Shown: in pieces, positions 5,789 to 8,212 of the stretch
Position numbering within the stretch: position 1 is the stretch's first letter
Layout: each line of letters starts with the position of its first letter
NCBI GenBank assembly: GCA_036009105.1
Contig: DASYMJ010000050.1
Location: 1 to 8,212, forward strand
DNA from: JAFAVZ01 sp036009105
GTDB lineage: Bacteria; Acidobacteriota; Thermoanaerobaculia; Gp7-AA8
Direction: 5' to 3'
DNA: 8,212 nt
Notes under the pieces: model-generated
What the model was told of the DNA's origin: nothing
The model's input: the letters and a program-made list of their open reading frames with translations, nothing else
Databases searched by the model: none
Made by a program: the position numbers and the translations under genes

Positions 5789-5824
5789 GCGGGGATGATA
5801 GAGTCCCGCGCGTATGATCGTCAT
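5778..5824. promoter_or_regulatory. Compact divergent promoter with overlapping -10 elements
   Basis: Only 25 bp separate the TMEM175-like ATG (5788) from the carbonic-anhydrase-like ATG (5814). On minus, TATCAT (5800-5795, five of six matches to consensus) ends 6 nt before the ATG. On plus, TAGAGT (5799-5804) ends 9 nt before the ATG. The two share bases 5799-5800. Weak -35 candidates fall inside the opposite gene: TTGTCG at 5778-5783 for plus and ATGACG at 5824-5819 for minus. Neither gene has a ribosome-binding site, so both transcripts are probably leaderless. The arrangement makes simultaneous use of both promoters unlikely on one DNA copy. Confidence 0.5.
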
Positions 5825-6338
5825 CCCTTTTGCGGGTAAGCAGCCGCGCCTCGGCGAACGGGTGTTCGTCGCCCCGAACGCGACGCTCATCGGGGACGTC
5901 GAGATCGGCAACGACTGCTCCATCTGGTTCGGTACCGTGCTGCGCGCCGACATCGACGCCATCCGCATCGGCTCCCGCACCAACGTGCAGGACAACTGCG
6001 TTTTCCACGTCACGGGCGGCGTCCACCCGACCATCCTGGCCGAGGAGGTGACGGTGGGGCATGCGGCGGTGGTGCATGGGTGCACGGTCAAGCGCGGCGC
6101 GCTGATCGGCATGGGCTCGCGCGTGCTGGACGGCGCGGTGGTGGGCGAGCAGGCGCTCGTCGCGGCCGGGTCGGTGGTGAGCGAAGGGATGATCGTGCCG
6201 CCGCGGACGCTCGTCGCCGGCGTGCCGGCCAGGGTCAAGCGCCCGCTGACCGACGCCGAGCTCGAACGCCTCGAGTCCTCGTGGCGGCACTATGTCGAAT
6301 ACAAGGAAGCCTATTTAACGATGAACGAGGAAGGATGA
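5814..6338 (+). CDS. Gamma-class carbonic anhydrase family protein (YrdA/PaaY-like)
   Basis: 174-residue left-handed beta-helix protein of hexapeptide repeats, a trimer in this family with metal sites between subunits. The three metal ligands are His65 (NCVFHVT), His83 and His88 (VGHAAVVHGC). Arg45 and Asp47 in LRADIDAIRIG and Gln59-Asp60 in NVQDN match the conserved Arg59/Asp61/Gln75/Asp76 set of the Methanosarcina enzyme Cam. It lacks Cam's acidic loop and is closer to YrdA and PaaY, so CO2 hydration is possible but not certain; PaaY-type thioesterase and untested functions exist in the family. No signal peptide, hence cytoplasmic. The ATG at 5814 lacks a ribosome-binding site and lies 9 nt after a -10-like element, suggesting leaderless translation. 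The final residues TMNEEG and the stop are encoded by the left arm of an inverted repeat; related proteins end near the preceding EAYL. Confidence 0.92.
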   Translation: MIVIPFAGKQPRLGERVFVAPNATLIGDVEIGNDCSIWFGTVLRADIDAIRIGSRTNVQDNCVFHVTGGVHPTILAEEVTVGHAAVVHGCTVKRGALIGMGSRVLDGAVVGEQALVAAGSVVSEGMIVPPRTLVAGVPARVKRPLTDAELERLESSWRHYVEYKEAYLTMNEEG

Positions 6339-6390
6339 ACGATGAACACGGCACACCACGTTCATCGTTCATCCTTCATCGTTCATCGTT
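6317..6390. repeat. Long inverted repeat built from GATGAAC heptamers
   Basis: Two 31-nt arms (6317-6347 and 6360-6390) are reverse complements with a single mismatch, around a 12-nt loop. Each arm is a run of four 7-mers, mostly GATGAAC on the left and GTTCATC on the right, with one variant unit each (GAGGAAG left, CTTCATC right). The left arm overlaps the last codons and stop of the carbonic-anhydrase-like gene; the right arm ends 13 nt before the aspS ATG. As RNA it would form a very stable stem between the two genes. No T-run follows, so simple termination is not evident. Looks like a dispersed intergenic repeat. Confidence 0.9.
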
Positions 6391-6403
6391 TGCCGAAAGT
6401 GTC

Positions 6404-8146
6404 ATGAACCGAACTTACTCCGGAACCCTCCGCAAATCCAACGTGTCCCACACCGTGTCATTGGCCGGTTGGGTGCAGAAGCAGCGCGACTTCGGCGACC
6501 TGATCTTCATCGACCTGCGCGACCGCAGCGGCATCTGCCAGGTGGTGGTCGACCGCGGACGGGGCGCCGACGACGAGCTGGTGAACGCGGCGAAGGAGCT
6601 GCGCTCCGAGTACGTGGTGCGCATCGAGGGGACGGTCGTCGAGCGGAGCGACAAGACGAAGAACGCGAACCTGCCGACCGGCGAGATCGAGGTGATGGCC
6701 ACGCGCATCGAGCTCCTCGCGCGCGCCGAGACGCCGCCGTTCCCCATCGAGGACGACACCGATGCGGCGGAGGAGCTGCGCCTCAAGTACCGCTATCTCG
6801 ACCTGCGCCGCCCGTCGCTGGCCCGCAACCTGATGCTCCGCCACAAGCTCGTCTTCGCCGTGCGCGACTACTTCAACCGCAACGGCTTCCTCGAGATCGA
6901 GACGCCGAACCTGACCAAGTCGACCCCGGAAGGGGCGCGCGACTACCTCGTGCCGAGCCGCGTGCACAAGGGGCAGTTCTACGCCCTGCCCCAGTCGCCG
7001 CAGATCTTCAAGCAGATCCTCATGGTCTCCGGCCTCGACCGCTACTTCCAGATCGCGCGCTGCTTCCGCGACGAGGACCTCCGCCGCGACCGGCAGCCGG
7101 AGTTCACCCAGATCGACGTCGAGGCCTCGTTCATCGACGAGGAGTTCGTCTACTCCCTCATCGAGCAGCTGTTCGAGGAAGTGTTCCCCATCGCCGACGT
7201 CAAGGTGACGACGCCGTTCCCCCGCCTGACCTGGCAGGAGGCGATGGACCGCTTCGGCATCGACCGGCCGGACATGCGCTTCGGCATGGAGCTGGTGGAC
7301 ATCACCGAAGCGGCGCGCACGATCGGGTTCGAGCCGTTCCAAGCGGCGGCCACGGTGCGCGGCATCGTGGTGCCGGGCGGCGCGTCGCTCTCGCGCAAGC
7401 GGATCGACGAGCTGACCGAGGAGGCGAAGAAGCTCGGCGCCTCCGGGCTGGTGTGGCTGAAGTTCGATGCGCAGCGCGGGGCATCGATCAAGAAGTTCCT
7501 CACCGATGCCTCGTTCGATGCGCTGCGCTCGGCGCTGCAGGCCGGTGAGAATGATCTGGCGCTGGTCGTGGCCGGCAAGCAGACGGTCGTTTGGGACGTG
7601 CTGGGCAACCTGCGGCTCAAGGTGGCGAAAGAGCAGGGGATGATCCCCGCCGGCAGCTGGAACTTCCTCTGGGTCACCGACTTTCCGCTGTTCGAGTGGG
7701 ACGAGGAGTCCGGCCGCTACTTTGCCCGTCATCATCCCTTCACCTCGCCGCGGCCGGAGGATCTGGACAAACTGGAAACCGATCCCGGCTCCGTGCTGGC
7801 CCGCGCGTACGACGTCGTGCTCAACGGCCTGGAGCTGGGCGGCGGCTCGATCCGCATCAACCGTCCCGACGTGCAGGAGCGGATGTTCGCCGCCCTCGGC
7901 ATCTCGGCCGAGGAGGCGCGCTCGCGCTTCGGGTTCCTCATCGATGCCTTCCGCTACGGCGCCCCGCCCCACGGCGGCATCGCCCTCGGCGTCGACCGCA
8001 TCGCCATGCTCATGGCCCGCGGCGAGTCGCTCCGCGACGTGATCGCCTTCCCCAAGACCGCGCGGGCGCAGGACCTGATGTGCGACGCGCCATCGACGGT
8101 GGATGAGAAGCAGCTGGCGGAGCTGGCCATCGCCTTGCGAAAGTGA
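6404..8146 (+). CDS. aspS: Aspartyl-tRNA synthetase, bacterial type
   Basis: Class II synthetase that activates aspartate with ATP and charges tRNA-Asp in the cytoplasm. 580 residues, close to the usual bacterial ~590. The N-terminal OB-fold (1-105) binds the anticodon and includes GWVQKQRDFGDLIFIDLRDR. The catalytic core has QSPQ (197-200), motif 2 FRDEDLRRDRQPEFTQIDVE (221-240, Arg222), a bacterial GAD-type insertion (about 290-410), and motif 3 GGIALGVDR with Arg532. PFPIEDDTDAAEELRLKYRYLDLRR marks the hinge before the core. The start at 6404 (MNRTYSGTLRKSNVSH) fits the family; the frame is open further upstream but runs only through the repeat and out-of-frame gene sequence. The upstream site is weak (GAAAG, 5 nt before the ATG). 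It may be cotranscribed with the preceding gene, with the inverted repeat between them. By-eye comparison puts Phe30 and Lys84 at positions tied to tRNA discrimination. Confidence 0.98.
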   Translation: MNRTYSGTLRKSNVSHTVSLAGWVQKQRDFGDLIFIDLRDRSGICQVVVDRGRGADDELVNAAKELRSEYVVRIEGTVVERSDKTKNANLPTGEIEVMATRIELLARAETPPFPIEDDTDAAEELRLKYRYLDLRRPSLARNLMLRHKLVFAVRDYFNRNGFLEIETPNLTKSTPEGARDYLVPSRVHKGQFYALPQSPQIFKQILMVSGLDRYFQIARCFRDEDLRRDRQPEFTQIDVEASFIDEEFVYSLIEQLFEEVFPIADVKVTTPFPRLTWQEAMDRFGIDRPDMRFGMELVDITEAARTIGFEPFQAAATVRGIVVPGGASLSRKRIDELTEEAKKLGASGLVWLKFDAQRGASIKKFLTDASFDALRSALQAGENDLALVVAGKQTVVWDVLGNLRLKVAKEQGMIPAGSWNFLWVTDFPLFEWDEESGRYFARHHPFTSPRPEDLDKLETDPGSVLARAYDVVLNGLELGGGSIRINRPDVQERMFAALGISAEEARSRFGFLIDAFRYGAPPHGGIALGVDRIAMLMARGESLRDVIAFPKTARAQDLMCDAPSTVDEKQLAELAIALRK

Positions 8147-8154
8147 AACCTGTG

Positions 8155-8212
8155 GGGCCGGCTCTCAGCCGGCCCGTCATCAACGAATAGCTGGACCGGC
8201 TGAGAGCCGGCC
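8155..8212. repeat. Nested GC-rich inverted repeat downstream of aspS
   Basis: GGCCGGCTCTCAGCCGG (8156-8172) is the exact reverse complement of 8196-8212, with a spacer of 23 nt; the right arm may continue past the edge. Each arm is itself a hairpin: GGGCCGGCT / AGCCGGCCC around CTC on the left (9 bp), CCGGCT / AGCCGG around GAG on the right. It begins 9 nt after the aspS stop. It could end aspS transcripts as a stable 3' stem, but no T-run is visible. The nested design resembles dispersed repeats found in intergenic DNA. Confidence 0.85.

Noticed and set aside
5789..6238. Extension of the TMEM175-like gene to 376 residues
   Set aside because: The extra part is antisense to the carbonic-anhydrase-like gene and lacks hydrophobic helices; the RxxxFSD helix is expected near the N-terminus.
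6080..6403. Extension of AspRS to 688 residues
   Set aside because: The extra codons run out of frame through the previous gene and the inverted repeat; the known OB-fold starts after 6404.
6458..7972. 504-codon minus-strand frame opposite aspS
   Set aside because: Shadow of aspS; Val/Glu/His/Arg-rich with no motif.
1..8212. CRISPR array, tRNA, rRNA, insertion sequence or phage genes
   Set aside because: No regularly spaced repeats, cloverleaf, rRNA signature, transposase or phage protein seen on either strand.

Overview
The window is bacterial, very GC-rich and densely coded. The proteins and the class I lanthipeptide-style leader fit a soil or environmental phylum such as Acidobacteriota. 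This placement is an impression from gene content and style, not a demonstrated assignment.

Left part (1-1613): the upstream end of a lanthipeptide (RiPP) cluster on the minus strand. A 53-residue cysteine-rich precursor (lanA-like, 1222-1383) is followed after 64 nt by a LanC cyclase (1-1157) that runs off the left edge with all its zinc ligands visible. The precursor has a strong Shine-Dalgarno site, a good sigma70-type promoter with a 17-bp spacer, a 7-bp dyad over the -10 region and a hairpin in its leader. A strong hairpin separates precursor from cyclase. A dehydratase, protease and exporter would be expected to the left and are not visible.

Middle part (1614-5116): a minus-strand cyclic-nucleotide-binding/DUF1003 membrane protein diverges from a plus-strand operon of thymidylate synthase (thyA), dihydrofolate reductase (folA, 4-nt ATGA overlap with thyA) and an MFS exporter (6 nt downstream of folA). 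ThyA uses methylene-THF and releases dihydrofolate, which FolA reduces, so the pair closes the folate cycle that feeds dTMP synthesis. A possible leaderless 19-codon upstream ORF precedes thyA.

Right part (5108-8212): a TMEM175/DUF1211 membrane protein on minus converges with, and overlaps by 9 nt, the MFS gene. It diverges across only 25 bp from a gamma-class carbonic anhydrase-like protein, with what looks like overlapping back-to-back -10 elements and no ribosome-binding site for either gene. Aspartyl-tRNA synthetase (aspS) follows. Two large inverted repeats flank aspS: a heptamer-built one (6317-6390) that supplies the last codons and stop of the preceding gene, and a nested GC-rich one (8155-8212) at the right edge. 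Both look like dispersed intergenic repeats.

Most of the window is housekeeping. The least ordinary material is the lanthipeptide precursor with its regulatory region, the hairpins, the compact bidirectional promoter and the repeat-derived gene end.
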